Shown here: positions 31,416 through 41,089 of the stretch, in pieces
Position numbering within the stretch: position 1 is the stretch's first letter
How the letters are laid out: every line of letters begins with the position of its first letter
From: Saccharomycopsis malanga
Lineage: Eukaryota; Ascomycota; Saccharomycetes; Ascoideales; Saccharomycopsidaceae
DNA length: 64,000 nt
Assembly: GCA_004014935.1 (NCBI GenBank)
Contig: CP025322.1
Span: forward strand, 2,728,001-2,792,000
Direction of reading: 5' to 3'
Program-made: the position numbers and the translations under genes
The notes under the pieces: model-generated
What the model saw: only the letters and a program-made list of their open reading frames with translations
The model's database searches: none
Told to the model about the DNA's origin: nothing

Positions 31416-31739
31416 AGGCATAGGGGCATATTTTTATATTCCATCTTTACTTTTCGAGAATACATTTTGGCAATTAATATGCCCATTTTTTGCTAATTGT
31501 TTATACCAGAAATAAAAGGGTCATTGGATAATTTATGGGAAATACTAGGCCTTGAATTGATTGGTCTATGAGATCAGTATAACATTAGAAAAAACACACA
31601 TCTATCACTTATTGAGATAGATATGGATGCGAAAGTCCAGTAAAAAATCCAATATTGCTCATTAAATAGCCAACTTTTGTTTTCGAAAGAACAGACGAGG
31701 CTATAGCCGATAAAGGCAAAACTCAAACCCAACTCGAAG

Positions 31740-31837
31740 GAAGCTTTTACTCGCTACTTGGAATCAACCCCGTGTTCCTGTGAGGTCCTATTTCTCTTCT
31801 CCGAGAGCACTGGCCATTGTGCCATACGACCCAGCGG
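31740..31837 (-). mobile_element. SINE-A head fragment
   Basis: Minus-strand head with CTCTTCTCCGAGAGCACTGG and a degenerate B box (GGGTTGATTCC on the minus strand). 3' half missing. Confidence 0.65.
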
Positions 31838-32125
31838 CTTCCTTTAATCTTACTGAAAATAAAGTTGATATCAAAAGTCTACCTGATAATTTTGCTAACA
31901 AGTTTGGTAATAGTTTATATTGAAGATCTACCTGATAAAAGACTGAGTATCTAGTTAAAGAGCTAAGTTTTTTTTGAAGATATTACTGACAATATGGTTA
32001 AAAAACGACCTGGGAACCTTTATACAATTATTACTCAGTAGCCTTTAATTATTCTAAACTTGATAGCATAGAGCACCAGCTATCAAGATTATGATTAAGT
32101 CTGATGGTTATTATAGTCTGGAAAA

Positions 32126-32404
32126 CCCAAGTATGAGGGTTGCGCTACGTCTAAAGCGACTTGGTAAGATCCAATCAAATCCTGTTGATCATAATCTTCT
32201 CACCCTTGAGCCTGTTAGGTCATTTTTCTCTTTTTCGAGAGTACTATCTCAACTATCCTGCCAGGTCAATTTTCTCTTTTTCGAAAGTACCATATTGACT
32301 ATCCTGCCAGACCTTTTTCTGTTTTCCAAACTACTATCTGCTAAACATCCTGCCAAGTCTTTTTCTCTTTTCCAAGACCAATGGCCACACGGCCCAGGAG
32401 CTTT
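32126..32404 (-). mobile_element. SINE-A copy with four tandem head units, downstream of SKI6
   Basis: Minus-strand copy. Between about 32211 and 32400 a unit of roughly 45-60 bp containing TCTCTTTTTCGAGAGTACT and CCTGCCAGGTC recurs four times with decay. No B box. The head ends within a few bases of the SKI6 stop. Confidence 0.78.
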
Positions 32405-32407
32405 GCA

Positions 32408-33148
32408 TTATTTATTTGCAGATTTCGCTAGAAACAACTTTCCATGTTTCCTCAACTCTTCATCCATAAGATCCTTTATTCTCTGGGCACCAGCAATACC
32501 CACTGAAACAAGACTTTCCAACTTGTCAAACGGTATTTTTTCTTCCAACAACAATAACGCAATCTTCTCAGACTTGCCAACCACTGCTAGCGTAAGAAAA
32601 CTCATGTCTGTTTCTTCCAAATGGTTCAAATCCAAGATGGTGACAGCATTATTGTAAAGTCCTACATTGACAGCACTGATGAAATCATACATGGCAATAC
32701 CTGAATCTATGATTGCCAAAGTGATAGCATTGGTGACCAGAGCCAAGACACCGCCATCCTGCGACAACACATAGGCATCAATGGTTATTTGAGTCCGTGG
32801 ATACAACGTTGTTATTATAGCTTCGCTAAATGTGTTTTCCAATATCGTTACCATCTCTTTGACTCTTCTATCGGATTTAGCACGCTTGCGTCTTTCAACC
32901 GATGAAAAACTAGTAATATTCAAATTCACCGTCACCAGTGCCCTGTTATTGCTTGAGTTTGCCTTCGATTTCGGCTCTATAGGCCCATTAACCATACACA
33001 TGACTTTGGTGTTGCCCTGCTGCACATAGGACGACCCATCCGATGAGTTCTGGTGAGTATTAACTTTGCAACTAAACGACTTGAGCTCGTTCCATCTCCG
33101 GCCATCCAATCGAAGCCCTTCTGGCGAATACAATTCTTGATTAGACAT
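32408..33148 (-). CDS. SKI6: Ski6/Rrp41, RNase PH-like ring subunit of the exosome
   Basis: Structural subunit of the six-membered RNase PH ring of the RNA exosome, acting in nuclear and cytoplasmic RNA 3'-end processing and decay. The protein has 246 residues, exactly as in S. cerevisiae. YSPEGLRLDGRRWNEL at the N-terminus, DGSSYVQQGNTKV, LYPRTQITIDAYVLSQDGG, and the C-terminal VGIAGAQRIKDLMDEELRKHGK are diagnostic of Rrp41. The start ATG lies directly before conserved sequence. The stop codon is within about 10 bp of a same-strand SINE-A head, so the transcript probably ends within the repeat (inference). Confidence 0.96.
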   Translation of the reverse strand: MSNQELYSPEGLRLDGRRWNELKSFSCKVNTHQNSSDGSSYVQQGNTKVMCMVNGPIEPKSKANSSNNRALVTVNLNITSFSSVERRKRAKSDRRVKEMVTILENTFSEAIITTLYPRTQITIDAYVLSQDGGVLALVTNAITLAIIDSGIAMYDFISAVNVGLYNNAVTILDLNHLEETDMSFLTLAVVGKSEKIALLLLEEKIPFDKLESLVSVGIAGAQRIKDLMDEELRKHGKLFLAKSANK

Positions 33149-33914
33149 CTTATATATACCTATATATAATATATAATATAAATATAAATGCGGCGCTTTG
33201 TTTCCCTTAGTTGCCCTATCTGTGCAGTTTCAACGAATATAAATATAATGATAAAAAGATGCCTTATAGGTGAAAAATTTATTACACGATATCATGCATG
33301 ACTATGCGCAATTATGCGCGTATCGCGTGGTACTGCATGAGAAGACTCTGTAAGTTATGGATGGTTTTCAAGAGGGTTGGTTGCAAGGGATATATTGATG
33401 AAGATGGTGTGTGTATGATTATGTATTTGTTCTTTTGTATCATGCTGTTTTATAAGTCAATTATGTTAAACACATATTTAACAATTATTTAAATCGATCA
33501 TTAGTAGACTTCTAACAAGACTTGTAACAAATATGTGTGTGGAAGTTGGAAAAGTTTAAAAATTATTGGCTCAAGTTTGAAAACAAATGCTTTGTAAAAT
33601 AGATGAACAAACTGTGCTTTTATTTGATAGACCAAAATAAGAAACAACCTATAATTTTTTGATTATCACGTTTCTTGTTTGATTGGTTAGTTCATGTTTT
33701 ACATTTTTATAATAATATTGGTTGTTTCCTTATTCATGGAGATTTGATTCCGTATCTTTTTTTATGGACATATATTTTATATTATGATTACATCCTTTCT
33801 TATCGTCATATATTTGCTTTCAACCATATAATATATCTGATTTTGCTTTTTAGACTGAATAAATATAAACTTTTACAACCGTGCAAATCATTTACCATAA
33901 TCATTACAATTCAT
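33149..33914. other. Intergenic between SKI6 and the GCR1_C factor
   Basis: AT-rich. Short frames here have no recognisable content. No SINE-A or repeat-B similarity seen. Confidence 0.45.
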
Positions 33915-35384
33915 CTACTTCTCATGCTCTCGGCTATTATTATGTACCTTCAACTCAGATTCGCTCAAAAACAGCAACAACTCCTTTGGCAAGTTGCTGG
34001 TCACCCAATGTATTGATTTTTTTTGTATCTGGCAACTGTTGGTTGAATTGTTCTTATCAAGTGGGCCATTGGCAAAAGTACGGTGCTTTTCAAGGAGTTC
34101 CACACAACTGTCAAACTCCAAGGGACATTCCTTGCTAAAAATGGCTCTTTCTACAGCATTGTATAAATTCTTACGTCGCTGGTACATTTTGGACACTGAA
34201 TGTTTATGACCACCTCGCCAACGTGCTCCATATTCCATTTCAAGCTTTATCACCGCTGGGCCGTTATTGATACCGTAAAAGTACTCTGTAAGAACATCTT
34301 TAATGGTGTCCAGCTTTGCGAAAGTATATATAGGTTTTTTGTTTTTGTCAGAGTTTTGCTCAATTATGGAAGAGATTTTTAATGATTTTCTGTCCTTTTC
34401 CAGGGATGAAGGTTCATGTTTTCTTTTCAAAACCGGTCTTTCCAGTTCCTGAAGAGGTGGAAGTGTGAAATTGTTTGTATCATTATCGCGTATAGTATTT
34501 TTTGTCACTGCAAACTTGTCCAAGTCTCCAGTATTATTAGATTTACTTGTGGATGTGCTATTTTTATTTTTACATGGATCTAAAAACGAGTTGTCCATCA
34601 CACCGTCATTGAGCAATAGTGCAAAACTCGTCAGCCCTATTGTGAAATCGTTGGTATCATTATCGTGTGTAGTATTTTTTGTCACTGCAAGCTTGTTCAA
34701 GTCACCAGTATTATTAGATTTACTCGTGGATGTGTTATTTAAAAAATCAAACAAGTTTGAAGAAGAATAGGCGTTTTTGCTTTGAGACTGGCTACTAGAA
34801 TCTGAATTTCCATCAGAAAAGCTATCATTGAGAATATGGTTGATACTGATAGATCTAGTGATATTTTTGTCATCCTTTTCGTTATTGTTTTCGTTTCTAT
34901 CAGCATCTAGTTTAATGTTTTCAACCTGTTGGTTATGGTTTTCTACAAGATAATTTTCCAAGTTTTGCAAGTTTGCATTAAGGCCATTAATATTCATCAA
35001 AAACTGCTCGCTGAGCTGTTCCAAATGGCTATCTTGTTTGCCTTTATTTTCCTCCTCTGATGGCTCTATTTTGCCTTCTGATGGCTCTACTTTGGTGTTC
35101 TGAACAAGCTTTTTATCTGCATCAATATTAGTGATTGAAAACTCATTAAACAATTGTTCTTTCAACTCTTTTAGAGACTCCATATTATTCGAGTACTCCC
35201 TACCTTTGTCCACCAGCTTACCACTAACTACATTACTATTTAACACCGCTTCTACCACACACATCATACCATACACAATCTTAGAAAGCTTTATAACCTG
35301 CCGCTGGTCATTATGTAATACCTCATCTACCACATCCTTCTTTAATCTGCTAACACTAATCTGATCCATTGATACCCCGCTCAT
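33915..35384 (-). CDS. Transcription factor with C-terminal GCR1_C (Gcr1/Hot1/Msn1-type) DNA-binding domain
   Basis: 489 residues. The C-terminal part (about 360-415) carries the GCR1_C fold pattern: TIKDVLTEYFYGINNGPAVI, then LEMEYGARWR, then MYQRRKNLYNAVERA. This domain binds DNA in Gcr1, Hot1, Msn1 and Cbf2-like proteins. The rest is acidic, Asn/Ser-rich and low complexity. An N-terminal helical segment (about residues 10-65) could be a multimerisation region. Two in-frame copies of a 33-residue segment beginning STSKSNNTGDL lie 59 residues apart, matching a 177-bp DNA duplication. The specific orthologue cannot be assigned; a stress or glycolytic regulator is possible by analogy only. ATG at 35384 or Met6 may start translation. 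Confidence 0.75.
   Translation of the reverse strand: MSGVSMDQISVSRLKKDVVDEVLHNDQRQVIKLSKIVYGMMCVVEAVLNSNVVSGKLVDKGREYSNNMESLKELKEQLFNEFSITNIDADKKLVQNTKVEPSEGKIEPSEEENKGKQDSHLEQLSEQFLMNINGLNANLQNLENYLVENHNQQVENIKLDADRNENNNEKDDKNITRSISINHILNDSFSDGNSDSSSQSQSKNAYSSSNLFDFLNNTSTSKSNNTGDLNKLAVTKNTTHDNDTNDFTIGLTSFALLLNDGVMDNSFLDPCKNKNSTSTSKSNNTGDLDKFAVTKNTIRDNDTNNFTLPPLQELERPVLKRKHEPSSLEKDRKSLKISSIIEQNSDKNKKPIYTFAKLDTIKDVLTEYFYGINNGPAVIKLEMEYGARWRGGHKHSVSKMYQRRKNLYNAVERAIFSKECPLEFDSCVELLEKHRTFANGPLDKNNSTNSCQIQKKSIHWVTSNLPKELLLFLSESELKVHNNSREHEK
34464..34740 (-). repeat. In-frame 177-bp-period duplication in the GCR1_C factor gene
   Basis: Two copies of about 98 bp (34464-34561 and 34641-34740) are about 88-90 percent alike and in the same frame. 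Confidence 0.85.
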
Positions 35385-36316
35385 TATGTCTACAAGTGAT
35401 TACCAACGGGTTTTCTACACAGTAATTGCCACGTTTGATTCTTACATCTATTGCCTCAGTTCATATACCTCCAATACCCTATTATTCCACTTTACAGACA
35501 AGTAGACCCGGTTAAGACACCCTGCCTCGTCAATGCGATGAGTATCGCCAGACGACTGGTTATCTGTACACGGGGCTACCTCCCTACTTACGACCCTTGT
35601 TCTACGGCGCTAGCCATCTATTAGAGATCCCCCTTTTTTACGTACATTGTCTTACCAAACTTATTTATCAAATGTCTCTACACTTATCATTGAACCTGTA
35701 GACAGGAAACCACCACTCACATCTACTTCACAATCCAGCGGTTAGCAGCCCGCAACCATTGCTGGGTCACGCCTACAGCAACCTGCATGATCCCGTGTTT
35801 CGCCGGTACCTGGCCACAGGGTGGATTTCCTGCTAAATTAACATACAATTGTTAAGCGAAAAGGGTGAGATTTGTCAAGAGATCCACTATCCATCCTGAT
35901 AAGTCGGAATGTGGTTGATCCTGTAAAGCGGATCCTCATTAAACACCCGGCAAATTGACGGTCCTGCAGGTCGGGTCGCGTCCCAAAATGGCACGCACGT
36001 GATCTCTTACGTAAGCGCCGGGTAATGGAGAGATTAGCGGTTATCTGGTGACCTGTAGGGGAGAGATATAATATAAGATTGGGCTGCATTGATTGTCATC
36101 CCTGTAACAAGTTGACAAGTTGGTTCAGCGCTTAAGAAACAACAAGAATACAAAGTGTTTATAAAGTGGATAAATCAAAAAGACGAGCGATATATATCAA
36201 TTCTGACCTCGACTGTGTTACTGTTCAGATTAGGTAGTGTATATATTAAAAGAAACATTGTTGAGAAAAAGAAACCAACAAATTGAAACGGGGTATATAT
36301 ACATATAGCGAGTGTC
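35385..36316. promoter_or_regulatory. Divergent, GC-richer intergenic region between the GCR1_C factor and the Ser/Asn-rich gene
   Basis: No repeats or coding content seen. The GC-richer stretch 35500-36070 and CCCCT/AGGGG strings (about 35625 and 36055) suggest a large regulatory region. Confidence 0.4.
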
Positions 36317-37075
36317 ATGTCTCATTATTCGTTTCCTTTGGAGTTCACCTCCACGCCTTTACAGCAAAGCAACCAGTATATTAGTGCAAGCAGCAATAGC
36401 AACAACAATATCACCAGTGGCGGTGCTTCGATCAATCATTTCGACGGCGGTTCCAATATGTTCTATAACAGCGCTTCCAGTTCCAACAACCAAAACAATG
36501 CCAATTTGTTAGGCACTCCTCCAAATGCGAATGCCAGTTTGAATCAGTATTATAATGGCAAGTCGTCGCCGGTCAATACCAACGGGGCGTACTATTCTGC
36601 TGGCTCTTACAGTCCTGTTTCAACTGGGTCTGTTATTTCATCTGCAGCAAGCAGTATGAGTTCCAGAAACCAATATTTCTGTTCCAAAGGGTTTGATCTT
36701 GAAGATGATTTTGAGTTTGTTCCTGATTTGTTATTGCAACAAACTTCTGCGGCTTCTTCGCCTTCTTCTTCCTTCAGTTTGACCAATGGTCAAGATTACT
36801 ATGATACCAGCAATAATAATAATTATTTCTATAGTAACTCTCTGCCCGATTCATCCTTCACTAATCAACAAGGTCACAAGATGTTCAACCCATACAAAAG
36901 CGCCACATTCTCCCCAAGAGTCTCTCCTAGAAAATTGGCTACAGAATCCCCTAAAGCTTCTACTTCAACATTGCATACCGCATCCAACTCCACCTCAACC
37001 CCAAGAGCCAAGAAGATCATTGAGATCGTGAACCCAAACACTGGTATGAGAGTTGACAACACTGTGACCAAATAA
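36317..37075 (+). CDS. Ser/Asn/Tyr-rich protein with a short conserved-looking C-terminus
   Basis: 252 residues, not confidently recognised. Most of it is intrinsically disordered and rich in Ser, Asn, Tyr and Gln, with SP/TP motifs (FSPRVSPRK, ESPK). The ordered-looking end KKIIEIVNPNTGMRVDN resembles short linear motifs in fungal translation-associated disordered proteins, but I cannot name the family. Codon composition and a long GC-richer upstream region suggest a real, regulated gene. The start ATG at 36317 begins MSHYSFPLEF. The upstream region has CCCCT or AGGGG strings, for example near 36055, possible stress-response elements (inference). Confidence 0.65.
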   Translation: MSHYSFPLEFTSTPLQQSNQYISASSNSNNNITSGGASINHFDGGSNMFYNSASSSNNQNNANLLGTPPNANASLNQYYNGKSSPVNTNGAYYSAGSYSPVSTGSVISSAASSMSSRNQYFCSKGFDLEDDFEFVPDLLLQQTSAASSPSSSFSLTNGQDYYDTSNNNNYFYSNSLPDSSFTNQQGHKMFNPYKSATFSPRVSPRKLATESPKASTSTLHTASNSTSTPRAKKIIEIVNPNTGMRVDNTVTK

Positions 37076-39156
37076 TTGCTGTTCAGTTGTTCGTGTGCCT
37101 TCTGTTTCATTACATTATTGTACATTTTACATCATCTTTTAATTCTCTCTCTCTTTTTTTCAACCCCTTTTTTTCTGCTTTTGTTATAGTGTTTATGCTG
37201 GTGGAGGTTTGTTTGTTGGTTAACGGTCCTGTTTTTCAATTTTTTTGTCTATCTACGATTATGATTTTGGTTTCTTCATGTTCAAACTTTATGGTTCTTG
37301 TTTATCATTAACATTGTCATTATTTTTTTATTTTATACATACATATTGTCACTAATATCATTGGTTTCTCAGCTATTGGTTGTATGTAAGATAAAACTCA
37401 ATGTTAAAGTTGAATCGTGAATTTGTTTCTCATCAATGTTCAAGTTTTAGTGGTCTAATTGAATCACTAGTATAGCCTTAGCTAACTAGCTATGGCTGCC
37501 TATATTTGATCTTTACAAAAACGGAAATCACCAGGACCTACTGTTATCAAATGATAATTAAAACCTGCCTATATTTGATCTTTAGAAAATGGAAAAATCC
37601 AGAACCTACTCTGATCAAATGATAATGAAAACCTTACATTTCAAGCTCAGTATAATCTAATGTCTTTTCTTTTTTTTCAATTTACTACATTTGCCAATTT
37701 TCCTTGTAAAAATTTGAACTTTATTCTCTCCTTCGAAGTTAATCAAAAGAGAAGAGACTTTGTACTGTATTTGATTCAGTTTTCAAGATACAACTTTAGC
37801 TTATTATTACTATTGAAGAATTCTTTTCATAAACTAAATACTGGAAAGTGCAACATGAAAAATTTGGGGATTTTGTTATTATAGTTGATATAGAAAATTT
37901 TAGAATCGTCACCAAGTCTTCAGAACAATACTCGAAAGGCTCACATAGAAAAAAAAAAAGTTTAATACTTTTACAACAAATTTAAAAGATAAAATATTAA
38001 AAATGATAGTTCTTTGATTTGCCGGTATTGTTGTGTAGCTACTCGGTTCCTTTGGAATTGTACCTTTCAAAAAATCATGAGTTGTAAAATTAAGAAAGTG
38101 ATCAAATAGCTGTAATAATATTAAAATTAACAGGAATTTGTCTGTTAAAGTGTTAACTTGTCAACAAATTCACACTTTTGCTACACTTGTAATAACTCAT
38201 TATATATCACAATTTAACTAAAAGGCGGTTTTGTAGAAAGCCAATATGCCTCGTTTAACAGCTAGAAATTTACATACTCTTCTACTTGAACACTGGGATC
38301 AGGTCATTTTTCAAATAGTTGCACTCAACTATGTTTCCACGTTCAGTTAACTTGACCATTTGTAGAATATTAATTATAAACACTAGTTTGACTTTATAAA
38401 ATATTAATTCTAAAGACTAGTTGCGTCAACCTTTTTAGAACATCACTTTTTTCAACTATTTTCCAATTGATATTGTTAAGCGTTAAGATGTAAGTTAAAA
38501 TTAATCATTAATAGCACGTAGGCATATGTTTAAAATCATCACTATTTGACCGCAATAAAGTTATGCTTTACAAACAGTTACTTAAGACAAATACTAATCG
38601 TTTATGACAATTGCCCTACTGATATTAACAAGAATTGTCCTTTTGTAATGACCATTATTCAACCAACAACAATAGGTATTCTGGCAAATTCTAGTTTGGT
38701 GAAAATTAAACGAGTGCATAATTTATAATCATTACTAATTCCCATATCTTACTTATTGCTCTACATCATCTACAACCATTTTGGCTCCACCCCTTTCATT
38801 CCAAGGTATCACCCGCGGATTTAAAAGACTTGGTATTCATTATCTCCGGACTACGCAATCTCACGATCAATTGACGTGACAGAATATATTGACAAGCTGG
38901 TTTTTGGCTTTTGAATTTTAGTTTAAAGCAAATCAAACAGTTGCGGAAACTGTGGATTGAGCAATCCCCACCATATATTGTAACATGGGTCACTCCGATG
39001 TAACCGTCGAGGTTGGGAAACGTATAAATAGATGTCATTTCAAGCTGTAGATTGTAAGCTGTCGATAATTTGTTATAATACAAGATATATCTCACAACCT
39101 GATAATATCCACACATTACATTTGACAATCAAAACTGATAATTATTACAGCACAAT
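37076..39156. other. Intergenic, AT-rich, about 2 kb
   Basis: Contains the tandem duplication at 37497-37634 and a possible SINE-A crumb at 37636-37668 (CATTTCAAGCTCAGTATAAT). Nothing else recognised. Confidence 0.45.
37497..37634 (+). repeat. Tandem duplication of about 70 bp
   Basis: CCTATATTTGATCTTTA occurs at about 37499 and 37568, each followed by a related segment ending TCAAATGATAAT. Confidence 0.8.
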
Positions 39157-39186
39157 TTTTGAAATATAAGATTATTATTATTACAA
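39157..39186 (+). mobile_element. SINE-A tail remnant at the start of the NmrA-like gene
   Basis: TTGAAATATAAG followed by ATT repeats, ending one base before the start codon at 39188. Too short to be certain. Confidence 0.5.
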
Positions 39187-39187
39187 C

Positions 39188-40093
39188 ATGTCTTCCAAAC
39201 CATCTGTTGCCATTTTTGGAACTTCTGGATTCCTTGGAACGCCAACCATTGATGCTTTTTCCAGAAAAGACTTGCAAGACAATATTCAATTTCCTATCAA
39301 GGCAGTCACGTCTAACAAAAAGAGCAAGCAAGACTCCTCTACTGTGCAATATGTAGAAGGTGACATTCTGTCTAGTGAAGGCCAGAAGAAAATAATTGAG
39401 TCCTTGCAAGGAGTAGATGTGATAATTGAGCTTTTGGGATTCGATCCTAAATTGTTTGCTGGTGTTGAATCCATTGTGAAGCAAGTCAAACCAAAATTGT
39501 TTATTCCATCCCAATTTGGTGTTGACATTGGAGCTGCTCAGGAACTGTTCCCAGGTTTTTTACAACCAAAGGTTGATCATAGTAACAATATCCGTAAACT
39601 TGGTGTGAAACTGGTGGACATTTACACTTCATTATTTGCTGCCAAAGGTGCATTTCTTTACGAGATTGTTGGCCATGCCGGAATCGACCCTAATAAAAAA
39701 ACTGTCACTTATTATGGAAATGCTGATACCAAAGTTTCGTTCAGTAACACTACAGATATTGGTAATAGCATTGCGTCAGTAGCTGCTACTGAACCATCGA
39801 AATTGCCAGATTTAATTCGTATTGAGTCTGGAAAAGTCAGCTACAAGGAAATTGCCCAGAAATACGAAAAAGATCATAATGTCAAGTTGACAGAAAACCA
39901 TATTGACATAAAGGAAGAATTGACCAAGGCCCAGCAAAAATACGCCAAGGTGAACATTTCCTCGGGCGAAGATTTTCTTTACTATTTACACGTTCTCGGG
40001 GGCCAAGGGGCAGGCAAAGGTGTATCTTTCACTGAAAATGACAACGAATTAGTTAACCCAGGAGGAAAGTTGTTCAGCTGGTCTAAATATTGA
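39188..40093 (+). CDS. NmrA/isoflavone-reductase-like NAD(P)-binding oxidoreductase
   Basis: 301-residue atypical short-chain dehydrogenase. The N-terminal dinucleotide-binding glycine motif is FGTSGFLG (residues 10-17). VDVIIELLGFD and KLFIPSQFGVD (compare FIPSEFG in isoflavone-reductase-like proteins) are family landmarks. Function could be a redox enzyme or an NADP-sensing regulator; the substrate cannot be told from sequence. A remnant of a SINE-A 3' tail (39157-39186) abuts the start codon, so the 5' leader of this gene appears to be repeat-derived. The start ATG directly precedes conserved sequence. Confidence 0.85.
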   Translation: MSSKPSVAIFGTSGFLGTPTIDAFSRKDLQDNIQFPIKAVTSNKKSKQDSSTVQYVEGDILSSEGQKKIIESLQGVDVIIELLGFDPKLFAGVESIVKQVKPKLFIPSQFGVDIGAAQELFPGFLQPKVDHSNNIRKLGVKLVDIYTSLFAAKGAFLYEIVGHAGIDPNKKTVTYYGNADTKVSFSNTTDIGNSIASVAATEPSKLPDLIRIESGKVSYKEIAQKYEKDHNVKLTENHIDIKEELTKAQQKYAKVNISSGEDFLYYLHVLGGQGAGKGVSFTENDNELVNPGGKLFSWSKY

Positions 40094-40120
40094 AGAATGC
40101 CATGTACTGCAATTAGGTTA

Positions 40121-40215
40121 TGTTATCATTTATAATTTCAGTTTACATACTGCAAATACGATGGTATCATTTATAATTTAAGTTTACGTACTGCAAACAC
40201 TACGTTATGTTATCA
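40121..40215 (+). repeat. Tandem duplication of about 47 bp after the NmrA-like gene
   Basis: TATCATTTATAATTT(C/A)AGTT then TAC(A/G)TACTGCAAA occurs twice, bracketed by GTTATGTTATCA. Confidence 0.8.
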
Positions 40216-41089
40216 GTCTACCTTATCAATAGTGTAGCTCTATATTAACTTGTAATAATGCTGGCATTTCAGAAGAGTTCAAGGATAAGCCAATTAAGAA
40301 AACCTGTAGGTTGGTATATAAACCCTGCTTTGGTGGTTTGACATGTGCATTATCCTGCGTCAACGGGCATAAAAAGTACAGCACTGACCGGCCTGTTCGA
40401 CTACATTTGACAGGATTATGAGATGAAAGGATTGTTGAGAGCAGGGTAGACAAATGGAAGTACGAAAAAGAAATACCTGTTGAACGGCTCTTGGTTGAAA
40501 AAAAAAACCACTAACAAATAACCCTGGAAATGCTGAGTGTTGAGCTAAACTATACAGAAAAGTGTTGGTCCGGGCGGTGCGGGCACACAACCTAAGGATT
40601 ATTAGGAGCCCCGTGATGGATTTTACCGAAAGCGGCAAAACGCCCAACGCGAAATGCCCAACAAATGCAGGAGCAGGCGCGGGAGGGGCACGGGGCTTCT
40701 ATGCGCATCGCCAAAAGTGTTGACCATTGCCAAGAGCAGGATTGATAGTATGGAGTTTAGTAGGTCTTCTCAGCTAAATGTGTGGATTTTAGGGTTTTTA
40801 CTTTTTTTTTCCAGGCATAGTAGCAGACATCAATTATTGGGGATCCCGCCATTGTAAAATTTTGGGTGCTTGTACTTGGATGTTTATCTAGAGCTAACAT
40901 CTTCTTTTCTGACTTTTTTTTCTCTCTATAATATTTGTTTTTCTTCTGGTTGTTTCTGTTTAAGTGCTTCAACTGTCCAACTCTTTTCTCTCCAAGTTGT
41001 TCAGCTTAATTGTTACAAGTTTCACAAATATATTTATTATACTGGTCTGTTTACGACTCTGTCAGTAATTGTGCAACAGATTATATATA
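40216..41089. promoter_or_regulatory. FAS1 upstream region
   Basis: No gene seen. CATGTG near 40342 fits the core of an inositol/choline element, and a GC-rich patch lies at 40560-40720. Pyrimidine-rich sequence precedes the ATG, as in strong yeast promoters. Confidence 0.4.

Larger units (their letters stand above)
30405..31580 (-). repeat. Repeat-B copy 2, interrupted by SINE-A and a minisatellite
   Basis: Homology to copy 1 covers 30405-30488 and 30750-31330. After the 11-bp array at 31334-31415 the segment around AAGGCATA resumes (about 31416-31580), giving a partial internal duplication. Confidence 0.72.

Noticed and set aside
33675-34016. 113-codon hydrophobic frame downstream of the GCR1_C gene
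   Set aside because: AT-rich intergenic sequence read as Phe/Ile/Leu/Tyr; it overlaps the 3' end of the real gene on the other strand.
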